47,086 nt of DNA, from NCBI GenBank assembly GCA_947166655.1, contig CAMVFC010000007.1, positions 1 to 47,086 of the forward strand. The letters run 5' to 3'. This document shows positions 9,131 through 16,879 of the stretch, piece after piece. The translations under genes were made by a program, and so were the position numbers. Position 1 is the first letter of the stretch. Each line of letters starts with the position of its first letter. The notes beneath the pieces are model-generated. The model did no database searches and had not been told where the DNA came from. It saw only the letters and a program-made list of their open reading frames with translations. Source of the DNA: an uncultured Prevotellaceae bacterium (GTDB taxonomy: Bacteria; Bacteroidota; Bacteroidia; Bacteroidales; Bacteroidaceae).

Positions 9131-10120
9131 ATGATTATGGTAAAGAAGAAACGTACATTCATCAGTTTTGATTGGGCCCTGAAGCACCTGCTTCGCGAGA
9201 AAGCCAACCACGACGTACTGGAGGGCTTCGTCAGCACAGTATTGGGAACGGACATCAAGATTCACCGCTTGCTTGAGAGTGAGGGCAACAAGAACGATGC
9301 CAATGCGAAGAGCAACCGTGTTGACCTGTTGGCCGAGGACACGAATGGTGACCTTCTGCTCATTGAGGTGCAGGGCGAGGCAGAGTTTGCCTACTTCCAG
9401 CGCATGCTCTTTGGTGCCTCGAAGCTGGTCACGGAGTATATCGACAGCGGCGAGAACTACGAGCATGTGAAGCGTGTGTACAGCATCAACATCGTCTACT
9501 TCGACCTTGGCCAGGGTGAAGATTGCGTCTACGAAGGCAAGACCGAGTTCCGGGGTCTCACGAAGCATGACCTGCTGCAACTGTCGCCCTTCCAGAAACA
9601 GACGTTCAAGGCCGATGCTGTCAGCGACCTCTATCCCCGTTACATCATCTTGAAGGTGAACGACTTCAACCGCTGGAGCCGCGACTCGCTCGACCAGTGG
9701 CTCTATTTCCTTTCCACCACCGACATCCCCGACGATGCTGATGCTCCCGGCCTGCGTGAAGCCCGCGAGAAGCTCGACCGCATGCACATGGGACGTGATG
9801 AAGGGATGCTTTACGACCGTTACCTGATGGATCGTGCCATCCTTCGCAATCAGATGACCACAGCCCGTGGGGAGGGATACCTTGATGGAGTCAACCAGGG
9901 TATGACTGAAGGTTTGGAGAAAGGCTTGGCACAAGGCATGGAGAAGGGCTTGGCCGAAGGTCGTGCCGAAGGTCGTGCCGAAGGTCGTGCCGAAGGTCGT
10001 GCCGAAGGTGAGCATAATAAGGCCCTGGAATTGGCCCGACGTATGAAGGCTGATGGCATGTCAGCAGAGCTGATAGCGAAGTACACAGGTCTGTCCGTTG
10101 AGGCTATCAATAACTTGTAA
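9131..10120 (+). CDS. PD-(D/E)XK nuclease family protein (Rpn/transposase-like)
   Basis: The protein (329 residues from ATG 9131; 327 from ATG 9137) belongs to the PD-(D/E)XK group annotated as Rpn-type recombination-promoting nuclease or putative transposase. The N-terminus FISFDWALKHLLREKANHDVLEGFVS is typical. The catalytic core is Asp in NRVDLLAED, then Glu and Gln in LLLIEVQGE (ExQ in place of ExK). The C-terminal third carries Gly/Glu-rich repeats (GLEKGLAQGMEKGLAEG, then AEGR units) and a short helix ending GLSVEAINNL. It has its own promoter and a hairpin behind it. These genes are often multi-copy and phase-variable in repeat number; mobility of this copy is inference. No transposon ends are seen. 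Confidence 0.82.
   Translation: MIMVKKKRTFISFDWALKHLLREKANHDVLEGFVSTVLGTDIKIHRLLESEGNKNDANAKSNRVDLLAEDTNGDLLLIEVQGEAEFAYFQRMLFGASKLVTEYIDSGENYEHVKRVYSINIVYFDLGQGEDCVYEGKTEFRGLTKHDLLQLSPFQKQTFKADAVSDLYPRYIILKVNDFNRWSRDSLDQWLYFLSTTDIPDDADAPGLREAREKLDRMHMGRDEGMLYDRYLMDRAILRNQMTTARGEGYLDGVNQGMTEGLEKGLAQGMEKGLAEGRAEGRAEGRAEGRAEGEHNKALELARRMKADGMSAELIAKYTGLSVEAINNL
9953..10010 (+). repeat. 12-bp tandem repeat in the nuclease gene
   Basis: Four exact copies of GCCGAAGGTCGT (9953-10000) and a partial fifth (10001-10010) encode Ala-Glu-Gly-Arg units. Because the unit is a multiple of three, slippage would change the length of this linker without a frameshift. Confidence 0.9.
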
Positions 10121-10133
10121 AACACAAAGAATA

Positions 10134-10197
10134 CCCTCACTTCCGGCACTTCCTGCACTCTCGTCAGGTGCAATAAGTGCAGGAAGTGAGGGCTGTT
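10134..10197 (+). terminator. Terminator-like hairpin after the nuclease gene
   Basis: CACTTCCTGCAC at 10147-10158 pairs with GTGCAGGAAGTG at 10177-10188, and a duplicated CCCTCACTTCC at 10134-10144 gives the right arm (ending GAGGG at 10192) a second partner. A TTTT follows at 10196-10199. Two competing left arms are unusual for a simple terminator. Confidence 0.6.
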
Positions 10198-10210
10198 TTG
10201 GGGTTAGGCA

Positions 10211-10229
10211 ATATATATGCGCGCGCGAG
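10211..10229. repeat. Alternating purine-pyrimidine tract
   Basis: ATATATATGCGCGCGCG at about 10211-10227 alternates without a break. Such tracts can adopt left-handed DNA and are prone to slippage. It lies 30 bases before the hairpin that leads into the 21-bp array. Confidence 0.5.
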
Positions 10230-10257
10230 AGAAGAGCGGTCAAGACTTCCGTTGACG

Positions 10258-10380
10258 GTCTCAACTTTGCACCTTTCTTGCATGAGACTGCACTTTTCTG
10301 CGGCGGCTCCGGAGAGTTCTGCGGCGGCTCCGGAGAAGTCTGCGGCGGCCCCTGAGAGTTCTGCGGCGGCCCCGGAGGAA
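10258..10380 (+). repeat. GC-rich 21-bp tandem array with leader hairpin (copy 1)
   Basis: Four 21-bp units at 10297-10317, 10318-10338, 10339-10359 and 10360-10380 begin TCTGCGGCGGCTCCGGAG, with small variations. They are preceded by a stem GTCTCA 10258-10263 / TGAGAC 10283-10288. No credible gene covers the array. The units have no unique spacers, so it is not CRISPR. A related array in opposite orientation lies at 35961-36080. The rest of the gap (10381-10505) holds nothing recognisable. Confidence 0.8.
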
Positions 10381-10505
10381 TCCCGAAATATGTTCTGGGA
10401 GTCGATTCCCGTAATAGTCGGCAGCGATGGTGACGGTTTCGCTGGGCGATTGATAAAAAAACAGAAAAAACGGTGCTGAATGTGGGGCGTTTGAAAGAAA
10501 ATGTG

Positions 10506-10513
10506 TAACTTTG
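10506..10513 (+). promoter_or_regulatory. -7 element for the lpxA operon
   Basis: TAACTTTG lies 51 bases before the lpxA ATG. The -33 box is poor (TGTGG about 20 bases upstream; a TTTG nearer by is at the wrong distance). A separate promoter would be needed here, because the accessory insert with its terminators cuts lpxA off from the upstream lpx genes. Confidence 0.5.
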
Positions 10514-10564
10514 CAGGGATAAATGGAATTGTGAATTAACAAAAACGAAAAGAAAGATAGCAAG

Positions 10565-11335
10565 ATGAACAAGATACACCCGCTCGCAGTTGTGGACCCC
10601 GAGGCTAAGCTGGGCGACAACAACGTGATTGGCCCGTTCTGCGTGATTGACAAGAACGTGGTCATTGGCGACAACAACAAATTCTACAATGGCGTCACCA
10701 TACATTACGGCGCCCGCATCGGCTCGAACAACGAGGTTTTTCCCGGTGCCAGTCTGTCAACTAAGCCGCAAGACCTGAAGTTCCAGGGTGAGGACACAAC
10801 ATGCGAGATTGGTGATAACAACTCTATCCGCGAGAACGTCACCATCAGCCGTGGTACGGCTTCGAAAGGCAAGACGGTCGTGGGTAACGGCAACCTGCTG
10901 ATGGAAAACATGCACATTGGCCACGACTGCGAAATAGGTAACGGCTGCATCATTGGCAACTCTACGAAGTTTGCTGGCGAGGTCATTGTCGACGACTATG
11001 CCATCATCTCAGCCTGCTGTTTGTTCCACCAGTTCACTCACGTTGGCAGCTATATCATGTTCCAGGGAGGATCGCGCACCTCGCAGGACATTCCGCCCTA
11101 CGTCATTGCCGGCAAAGAGCCCATACGTTATGCAGGTGTGAACCTCATCGGCCTGCGCCGCCGCGGATTCCCCAACGAAACCATCGAGGCCATACACGAT
11201 GCCTACCGCATCATCTACGGTCACGGCATCTTAAAGGAAGGTGTCGCTGAAGCACGTGCTAAGTACCCAGGCATCAAGGAGGTAGAATACATCTGCTCAT
11301 TCATCGAGAATTCAAAACGAGGTGTGCTTAGGTGA
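10565..11335 (+). CDS. lpxA: UDP-N-acetylglucosamine acyltransferase
   Basis: LpxA transfers a hydroxyacyl chain from ACP to UDP-GlcNAc, the first step of lipid A synthesis. The 256 residues show hexapeptide repeats from the start ([25 protein letters not shown]). The catalytic His is probably in [16 protein letters not shown] at about residue 121-125, and a further conserved His follows in LFHQFTHVG. The C-terminal helical part ([15 protein letters not shown]) is typical and separates it from LpxD. The stop overlaps the GTG start of miaA by four bases. In related genomes lpxA follows lpxC/fabZ directly, so the 4.5-kb gap here is unusual. Confidence 0.95.
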   Translation: MNKIHPLAVVDPEAKLGDNNVIGPFCVIDKNVVIGDNNKFYNGVTIHYGARIGSNNEVFPGASLSTKPQDLKFQGEDTTCEIGDNNSIRENVTISRGTASKGKTVVGNGNLLMENMHIGHDCEIGNGCIIGNSTKFAGEVIVDDYAIISACCLFHQFTHVGSYIMFQGGSRTSQDIPPYVIAGKEPIRYAGVNLIGLRRRGFPNETIEAIHDAYRIIYGHGILKEGVAEARAKYPGIKEVEYICSFIENSKRGVLR

Positions 11336-12258
11336 GAAAACTGATTGTCATCACAGGACCTACGGCGGTAGGCAAGACTGACCTCTGTCTCAACGTGGCC
11401 GAAGAGTTACAGATACCTATTATTAATGCCGACTCTCGCCAGCTGTTCCGCGAACTGAAGATCGGTACGGCAGCACCCACTGAAGAGCAGATGGCTCGTG
11501 CGAAACACTACTTCGTTGGGACACTGGGCATCAGCGACTACTACAGCGCCTCGATGTACGAGCAGGACGTCCTGAAGCTGCTCAATGAACTGTTTCAGCA
11601 GAGCGACTATGCCCTACTCTCGGGCGGTTCGATGATGTACATCGACGCCGTGTGCAACGGCATTGACGACATACCCACCGTTGACGACGTCACGCGCGAA
11701 ACACTGAAGCGACGCCTCTCGGAGGAAGGACTGCCGACACTCGTAGAAGAGTTGCACCGACTGGACCCAGAGCACTGGGCCATCGTCGACCGGCAAAACC
11801 CGCGGCGTGTCATTCATGCACTGGAAATCTGTATGATGACGGGACAGACCTACACCTCGTTCCGCAAAGCAGACCAAAGGAAGCAAACATTCGGCAGTCT
11901 TGGGCAGAGACGTCCGTTCGACATTATCAAGATTGGTTTGAATCGCGACCGCGAGGAACTATACAACCGCATCAATCAACGAGTAGACCAAATGATGGCC
12001 GACGGATTGTTGGAAGAAGCATATTCAATGACTCCATATAGAAACGTAAACGCACTAAATACAGTAGGTTACAAGGAACTATTCAACTATTTTGATGGTG
12101 TCTGGCCGTTGGACGAGGCCGTAGCGCGCATCAAGGGGAACACCCGCCGCTACGCACGCAAACAGCTGACTTGGTTCAAGCGCGATACACAGATGCGCTG
12201 GTTCCATCCCGACGACAGACAGGACATCATGACTTATATTGAAGAATTCAAGAATTGA
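11332..12258 (+). CDS. miaA: tRNA dimethylallyltransferase
   Basis: MiaA adds a dimethylallyl group to A37 of tRNAs that read codons starting with U. The 308-residue protein has a P-loop at the N-terminus ([12 protein letters not shown], residues 6-17), the following [20 protein letters not shown] motif and the C-terminal motif [14 protein letters not shown]. The start is GTG at 11332, overlapping the lpxA stop as GTGA, which suggests translational coupling. The 3' end runs into an A+T-rich repeat that forms the leader of the next gene. Confidence 0.95.
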   Translation: MRKLIVITGPTAVGKTDLCLNVAEELQIPIINADSRQLFRELKIGTAAPTEEQMARAKHYFVGTLGISDYYSASMYEQDVLKLLNELFQQSDYALLSGGSMMYIDAVCNGIDDIPTVDDVTRETLKRRLSEEGLPTLVEELHRLDPEHWAIVDRQNPRRVIHALEICMMTGQTYTSFRKADQRKQTFGSLGQRRPFDIIKIGLNRDREELYNRINQRVDQMMADGLLEEAYSMTPYRNVNALNTVGYKELFNYFDGVWPLDEAVARIKGNTRRYARKQLTWFKRDTQMRWFHPDDRQDIMTYIEEFKN

Positions 12259-12283
12259 AGAATTGAAAATTGAAAAATACAAT
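12240..12283 (+). repeat. AAGAATTG repeats at the miaA/PBP junction
   Basis: Imperfect units of 7-8 bp (AAGAATTC, AAGAATTG, AAGAATTG, AAAATTG, AAAAAT) run from the last codons of miaA to the next ATG. Similar but unrelated small repeats fill other gaps in this window. Confidence 0.6.
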
Positions 12284-14791
12284 ATGAGTAAAGAAGCAAA
12301 AGGCGGTATTCTCAGCCGCATCGGAAGAGCAATCAAGGGTATTGGAACATGGTACATAGGACTGTTCAAGGGACGCCCCTGGTGGATGAAACTTATCGCC
12401 ACCATCGCCTCGCTCATTGTACTGTTCTTCCTCTATCTTGGAGCTGTTGACAACAACCTGTTCTGGCTTTTCGGCAAGTCGCCGTCGATGAACACCATCA
12501 AGAACAAACGCCCCGCTCAGGCATCGGAAATCTACAGCGCCGACGGCCATCAAATAGGCAAGTTCTTCAGCGAGAACCGAACACCCGTTGACTACGAGGA
12601 GGTGAACCCCGTCTTCTGGCAGGCACTCATCGACACCGAGGACGAGCGTTTCTACCACCATCACGGCATTGACTACACCGCCTTTGCCGCCGCCCTGAAG
12701 GACTACGTGCTGCACCACGACGCCAGAGGCGCCTCAACCATCACCCAGCAGCTGGCCAAGAACCTTTTCCGTGTACGCACCGAATACTCTACGGGTCTGC
12801 TTGGCAACATACCAGGTGTCAAGATGCTCATCATGAAGAGCAAGGAGTGGATCACAGCCTACAAGTTGGAGTACTTCTTCTCCAAAAATGAGATTCTGAC
12901 GCAGTATGCCAATACCGTCGACTTCGGCTCTAACGCCTTCGGCATCAAGACAGCCGCCAAAACCTACTTCGGCACCACACCGAAGAACCTGAAGATTGAA
13001 GAGGCTGCCATTCTTGTTGGCATGCTCAAGGCAACCACCTACTACAACCCCCGCATCCATCCCGACAACGCACTGAAGCGCCGCAACACGGTGCTAGAGA
13101 ATATGCGTCAGCACGGCCATCTCACCGACGAGGCCTGCGACTCGCTGAAAGCCCTCGACATCGACCTCGACTTCAGCATTGAGAACGCCTATGACGGGCA
13201 GGCCAACTACTTCCGCGAGGCTGTAGCCAACAGCCTCAAGGACTGGTGCCATGACAACGGCTACGACCTGTATACCGACGGTCTGAAGATATACACCACC
13301 ATCGACACGCGCATGCAGAAGTATGCCGAGCAGGCTGCCATCAAGCAGATGAAGCAGGTGCAGAAGAACTTCAACTCACACTGGGGCACGACCAACCCCT
13401 GGCAGGACGAGCGCCACCAGGAGATTGCCGGATTCATTGAGGACATTGCCAAGCGGCAGCCCGTTTACAAGTATCTTGACAAGAAGTTTGCCGGCAACAG
13501 GGACAGCATCGACTTCTACCTGAACAAGCCCCACACCGTCAAGCTCTTCGACTACGAGAACGGTACCGTCGAGCGCGAAATGTCGACGATGGACAGCATA
13601 CGCTACATGGTGCGCTTCATGCACTGCGGCTTCGTGGCTATGGAGCCCAACACCGGTCACGTCAAAGCCTGGGTGGGCGACGTCGATTTCGACTCGTGGA
13701 AGTACGACAAGGTGACGGCCATGCGCCAGCCGGGCTCCACCTTCAAGCTCTTCGTCTACACCGAGGCCATGAACCAAGGCCTGACGCCCTGCGACCGCCG
13801 CCGTGACTCCTACTTCGCCATGAAGGTCTATGATGCCCGCCAGAAGAAAGAGGTGACATGGGCGCCAACCAATGCCAACGGCTACTTCACCGGCGATTCG
13901 ATGCCCCTGCGCGCCGCCTTTGCACAGAGCATCAACTCCGTTGCCGTCAAGCTCGGTCAGGAGGTCGGCATCAACAACATTGTAAGCACCGCCCACGCCA
14001 TGGGCATCAAGAGTCCGCTCGACCCGACACCCGCCTTGGCACTCGGCTCCAGCGACGTCAATCTACTGGAACTCGTCAACTCGTATGCCACCATTGTCGA
14101 TGACGGCAAGATGCATGAGCCCGTGCTCGTGGCACGCATCCTCGACCGTGACGGCAAGGAGATATACACGGCATCCACGCAGTACAAACAGGCCGTCCCC
14201 TATCGTAGCGCCTTCCTCGTACAGCAGCTGCTGCAGGCTGGACTCCAGGAGCGCGGCGCCACCTCCATGAGCCTCTGGGGCTACGTGGGTAAGTACCGTG
14301 ACACAGAGTTTGGCGGCAAGACCGGCACGTCGAACAACCACTCTGACGCCTGGTTCGTAGGCGTCTCGCCAAAGCTCGTCTGCGGCGCATGGGTGGGTGG
14401 CGAATACCGTAGTATACACTTCCGTACCGGCGCTCTGGGACAGGGCTCGCGCACGGCACTGCCTATCTGCGGCTACTTCTACGAGTCTGTGCTTGGTGAT
14501 CCGGCTTTCCAGAAGTATCACGGCAAGTTTGCCAAGTCTCAGGACGTCACCATCAAGCAAGAACAGTATATGGGCTGCCGTTATGTCTACTCGCGTCCCG
14601 ACACCGATTCCATCGACGTCGACAGTCTTGGCACACTGGAGATAGAACGCGAAGTGGAACTGGACGAAGAGGGCAACCCCATCGTCAAGCCACTCGAACC
14701 AGCCAACGCCGAGCAGGGCAATACGCAACCAATTGGCGGCGAAGCAACCGAACCGAAGAAGAAGACACAACCTCAGAACGAGGACTTCTAA
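12284..14791 (+). CDS. Class A penicillin-binding protein (PBP1A-like)
   Basis: A bifunctional peptidoglycan synthase: glycosyltransferase (GT51) and DD-transpeptidase. From ATG 12284 it is 835 residues. A single membrane anchor lies at about 35-55 (LIATIASLIVLFFLYLG). GT51 motifs follow: TEDERFYHHHGID at about 117-129, with the catalytic Glu, and GASTITQQLAKNLF. The transpeptidase has the three penicilloyl motifs: STFK (Ser at about 485), SIN (about 550) and KTGT (about 680). The C-terminus is an acidic, low-complexity tail. I prefer ATG 12284 over the upstream TTG, because the extra residues overlap miaA and are encoded by a repeat. The strong terminator at 14896 ends this operon. Confidence 0.94.
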   Translation: MSKEAKGGILSRIGRAIKGIGTWYIGLFKGRPWWMKLIATIASLIVLFFLYLGAVDNNLFWLFGKSPSMNTIKNKRPAQASEIYSADGHQIGKFFSENRTPVDYEEVNPVFWQALIDTEDERFYHHHGIDYTAFAAALKDYVLHHDARGASTITQQLAKNLFRVRTEYSTGLLGNIPGVKMLIMKSKEWITAYKLEYFFSKNEILTQYANTVDFGSNAFGIKTAAKTYFGTTPKNLKIEEAAILVGMLKATTYYNPRIHPDNALKRRNTVLENMRQHGHLTDEACDSLKALDIDLDFSIENAYDGQANYFREAVANSLKDWCHDNGYDLYTDGLKIYTTIDTRMQKYAEQAAIKQMKQVQKNFNSHWGTTNPWQDERHQEIAGFIEDIAKRQPVYKYLDKKFAGNRDSIDFYLNKPHTVKLFDYENGTVEREMSTMDSIRYMVRFMHCGFVAMEPNTGHVKAWVGDVDFDSWKYDKVTAMRQPGSTFKLFVYTEAMNQGLTPCDRRRDSYFAMKVYDARQKKEVTWAPTNANGYFTGDSMPLRAAFAQSINSVAVKLGQEVGINNIVSTAHAMGIKSPLDPTPALALGSSDVNLLELVNSYATIVDDGKMHEPVLVARILDRDGKEIYTASTQYKQAVPYRSAFLVQQLLQAGLQERGATSMSLWGYVGKYRDTEFGGKTGTSNNHSDAWFVGVSPKLVCGAWVGGEYRSIHFRTGALGQGSRTALPICGYFYESVLGDPAFQKYHGKFAKSQDVTIKQEQYMGCRYVYSRPDTDSIDVDSLGTLEIEREVELDEEGNPIVKPLEPANAEQGNTQPIGGEATEPKKKTQPQNEDF

Positions 14792-14895
14792 AGAGAATGA
14801 GCCCCAAACTCATCTCGACGAACTTGTGTAGCTCATACACCAAATAGCCAAATTTTAACGATAAGACCGCCCCCGTGCCTTAAAATTATTTAAAA

Positions 14896-14939
14896 GTGTC
14901 AGCTGTGTTCCCACACAGCTGACACATATCATTTTTTTT
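14896..14939 (+). terminator. Strong intrinsic terminator of the lpxA-miaA-PBP operon
   Basis: GTGTCAGCTGTGT at 14896-14908 and ACACAGCTGACAC at 14913-14925 form a perfect 13-bp stem with a TCCC loop. A run of eight T lies at 14932-14939. Confidence 0.93.
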
Positions 14940-14950
14940 AAGTAAAAGTC

Positions 14951-14981
14951 TTGGTTCTTTAAGAAAAAAGCCTTACCTTTG
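14951..14981 (+). promoter_or_regulatory. Promoter reading into a gene-free gap
   Basis: TTGG at 14951-14954, a 19-base spacer, and TACCTTTG at 14974-14981 match the Bacteroidota promoter on the plus strand. No plus-strand protein gene follows; the next gene is on the other strand. This is the same -33/-7 form as the rnpB promoter in this window. Confidence 0.7.
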
Positions 14982-14986
14982 CATCG

Positions 14987-15078
14987 TTATCCTGAAAACA
15001 ATCTTTTTACCTTAAAAAGACTAATACCTATTGAAGATATAGAGCGACTGCCTGTGAAGGTCATCGCTTTATTTTTTT
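14987..15078 (+). ncRNA. Candidate small RNA
   Basis: Between the promoter at 14951-14981 and a terminator-like hairpin there is a ~92-base transcript with no convincing ORF. The 3' hairpin is AGCGA 15043-15047, CCT 15051-15053, loop GTGA, AGG 15058-15060, TCGCT 15064-15068, followed by a T-run at 15072-15078. The T-run lies only on the plus side, so the hairpin serves plus-strand transcription and not the convergent kinase gene. Target and family are unknown. Confidence 0.55.
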
Positions 15079-15090
15079 GTATAGGTACCC

Positions 15091-16155
15091 TTAATCGTAG
15101 ACTTTGATGTTGTCAATGCAGAAGCCATTGTTCATGACTTCCATAATCTCCTCCTCTGTCGACAGGTTAAAGTCGCCGCTGATGGTGTTCTTCAGCGCAG
15201 CTGCCGCCAGCGAGTAGTTCAGGATGCTCTGGTTGTCGGCATCGTCGAAGAGGCGCAGGGCATGCAGGAAGCCGCCATCAAAGGCATCGCCCACACCCAT
15301 TGGGTCGACAACGTTGGGAATGTCGACGATCGGAGCGTTGTACATCCGTCCGTCAGCCCACAGCAGCGCCGTCAGCATATGGTGGCTGGAACTGATCTGG
15401 TTGCGCATGCCAATCATCATCTTACGGCAGCGAGGCGCCAGCTGGTGCAGTTCCTCGTACCACCGACGATAGGCGTCAAGGTTCATGTCGTAGTCAGGCG
15501 TCGTCGGTTTGAAGGGAATCTTCTCGTGCTGCGAAATGAAGTCATATTCAATGACGTCGCCGAACATCACATCGCCATACTGCATCATACGCTCCAGCGT
15601 CTCACGCGGCGTAGCACCGTCGTAACGCCACAGGTTCTTGCGGTAGTTCAGGTCGATGGAGATGGTCAGTCCCATGTCGTCGGCAATGTCTAAGGCCTCG
15701 AACGTCGCATCGGCCGCCTCCTGCGAGATGGCAGCCGTAATGCCCGACACCTGAAGCACTGAGACGCCTTCCAGCGCTTTGCGCCAGTCAATCATTCCCG
15801 GCTTCAGATAGTAGTATGCTGAGCCGTTGCGGTCGTAAATGACACTCGAGTTGCGCAGGCTCGCTGCCTCCTCGAAATAGTAGACGCCGATGCGGTCGCC
15901 GCCATAGATGATGTGTCTGGTTCCCACACCCAACTCGCGCAGTTTCATAGCTCCTGCCCTACCCGTCTGGGTGTCTGGCAGCCGCGTGACATACTCCACT
16001 TGTTCACCCTGCATGGCTAACGAAACGGCCACATTGGCCTCGCTGCCACCATAATTGCCACAGAACATCTTGCCCTGCGACAGGCGTTGCTTGTCCTGCT
16101 TCGAGAAACGAAGCATCAGCTCGCCAAAAGTCACAATTTTTCCTTGCTTATCCAT
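15091..16155 (-). CDS. PfkB-family sugar kinase (2-keto-3-deoxygluconate kinase-like)
   Basis: A 354-residue ribokinase-fold carbohydrate kinase. The first motif with sugar-binding residues is FCGNYGGSEANVAVSLAM, and the ATP/catalytic motif is DPMGVGDAFDGGF (about residue 285-297), whose Asp is the general base. The closest pattern I recognise is 2-dehydro-3-deoxygluconate kinase (KdgK), which phosphorylates KDG from uronate breakdown, but no KDPG aldolase or uronate gene is adjacent, so the substrate is tentative. The start at 16155 (MDKQGKIVTFGELM) is preferred to an upstream ATG that would lie on its promoter. It stands alone, with its own promoter inside the rnf terminator region. Confidence 0.85.
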   Translation of the reverse strand: MDKQGKIVTFGELMLRFSKQDKQRLSQGKMFCGNYGGSEANVAVSLAMQGEQVEYVTRLPDTQTGRAGAMKLRELGVGTRHIIYGGDRIGVYYFEEAASLRNSSVIYDRNGSAYYYLKPGMIDWRKALEGVSVLQVSGITAAISQEAADATFEALDIADDMGLTISIDLNYRKNLWRYDGATPRETLERMMQYGDVMFGDVIEYDFISQHEKIPFKPTTPDYDMNLDAYRRWYEELHQLAPRCRKMMIGMRNQISSSHHMLTALLWADGRMYNAPIVDIPNVVDPMGVGDAFDGGFLHALRLFDDADNQSILNYSLAAAALKNTISGDFNLSTEEEIMEVMNNGFCIDNIKVYD

Positions 16156-16166
16156 AACTTCGGATG

Positions 16167-16197
16167 CAAAAGTACACAAAAACGCCGAAAGCGCAAA
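16167..16197 (-). promoter_or_regulatory. Promoter of the PfkB kinase gene
   Basis: On the minus strand, TTTG (16197-16194), a 19-base spacer and TACTTTTG (16174-16167) fit the consensus. The -33 box lies in the loop of the rnf terminator hairpin. Confidence 0.75.
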
Positions 16198-16207
16198 ACT
16201 TTCGGCG
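16178..16207 (-). terminator. Intrinsic terminator of the rnf operon
   Basis: CGCCGAAAG at 16183-16191 and CTTTCGGCG at 16199-16207 form a 9-bp stem with a 7-base loop. On the minus strand it is followed by TTTTT (16182-16178). It lies 37 bases after the rnfA stop. Confidence 0.85.
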
Positions 16208-16243
16208 TAATTATTCGTTGTTTTTGATGTTTAATCGATCTAC

Positions 16244-16846
16244 TTAGTCGAGCCCGAAGAGCACGCGCAGACCGCCGTCGACACCTGAGAAACCCATGAA
16301 GGCGAGGCTCAGAAGGCCGGCAGAGAGCATGACGATGGCCATACCCTGCATGCCCTTGGGAATTTTTACCAGCTCCAGCTGCTCACGCATGCCAGCAAAG
16401 ACAGTCAGTGCCAGTCCGAAGCCGATAGCCGTTGAGAAGGCATAGACAACGCTCTGCAGCAGGTTGAAGTCTTTCTGGATAACCAAGATGGCCACACCAA
16501 GCACAGCACAGTTGGTCGTGATGAGCGGCAGGAAGATGCCCAGTGCCTGATAGAGGGCGGGCGACACCTTCTTCAACACAATCTCCACCATCTGCACCAA
16601 CGAGGCGATGACGAGGATGAAGGCGATGGTCTGCAGGTACTGCAGTCCGAAGGCGTCGAGCACGTATTTCTGTACCAGCCAGGTCACGATGGTGGCAAGC
16701 GTCAGCACAAAGGCGACAGCAGCCGACATGCCCAGCGAGGTGTCAATCTTCTTCGATACGCCGAGGAACGGACAGATGCCGAGGAACTGTGACAACACGA
16801 TGTTGTTCACGAAGATGGCGCTAATGAAAATCAGAATGTATTCCAT
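16244..16846 (-). CDS. rnfA: Rnf electron transport complex subunit A
   Basis: An integral membrane subunit of the Rnf complex, which couples electron flow between ferredoxin and NAD to Na+ or H+ movement. The 200 residues give about six hydrophobic segments. FVNNIVLSQFLGICPFLGVSKK at the N-terminus and LITTNCAVLGVAI in the middle hold the conserved Cys residues of the RnfA/NqrE family. It is the last gene of the operon. A 33-base gap with CTTAGGAA repeats separates it from rnfE. Confidence 0.95.
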   Translation of the reverse strand: MEYILIFISAIFVNNIVLSQFLGICPFLGVSKKIDTSLGMSAAVAFVLTLATIVTWLVQKYVLDAFGLQYLQTIAFILVIASLVQMVEIVLKKVSPALYQALGIFLPLITTNCAVLGVAILVIQKDFNLLQSVVYAFSTAIGFGLALTVFAGMREQLELVKIPKGMQGMAIVMLSAGLLSLAFMGFSGVDGGLRVLFGLD

Positions 16847-16848
16847 AT

Positions 16849-16878
16849 GTTACTATAATTATAGGATTCCTAAGTTTT
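16849..16878 (-). repeat. CTTAGGAA repeats between rnfE and rnfA
   Basis: On the coding strand CTTAGGAA occurs three times at about 10-base spacing in the short gap between rnfE and rnfA. No regulatory role can be read from it. Confidence 0.6.
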
Positions 16879-16879
16879 C

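Noticed and set aside
9080..10015. Minus-strand frame with Thr-Phe-Gly repeats opposite the nuclease
   Set aside because: The repeats are the reverse reading of the 12-bp repeat in the nuclease gene, so they do not show a second gene.
10177..10479. Small repetitive proteins read from the 21-bp array (Ser-Ala-Ala-Ala-Pro-Glu or Pro-Pro-Gln units)
   Set aside because: Several frames on both strands stay open because the unit length is a multiple of three. None has a start with a promoter, and the second array would give different peptides.
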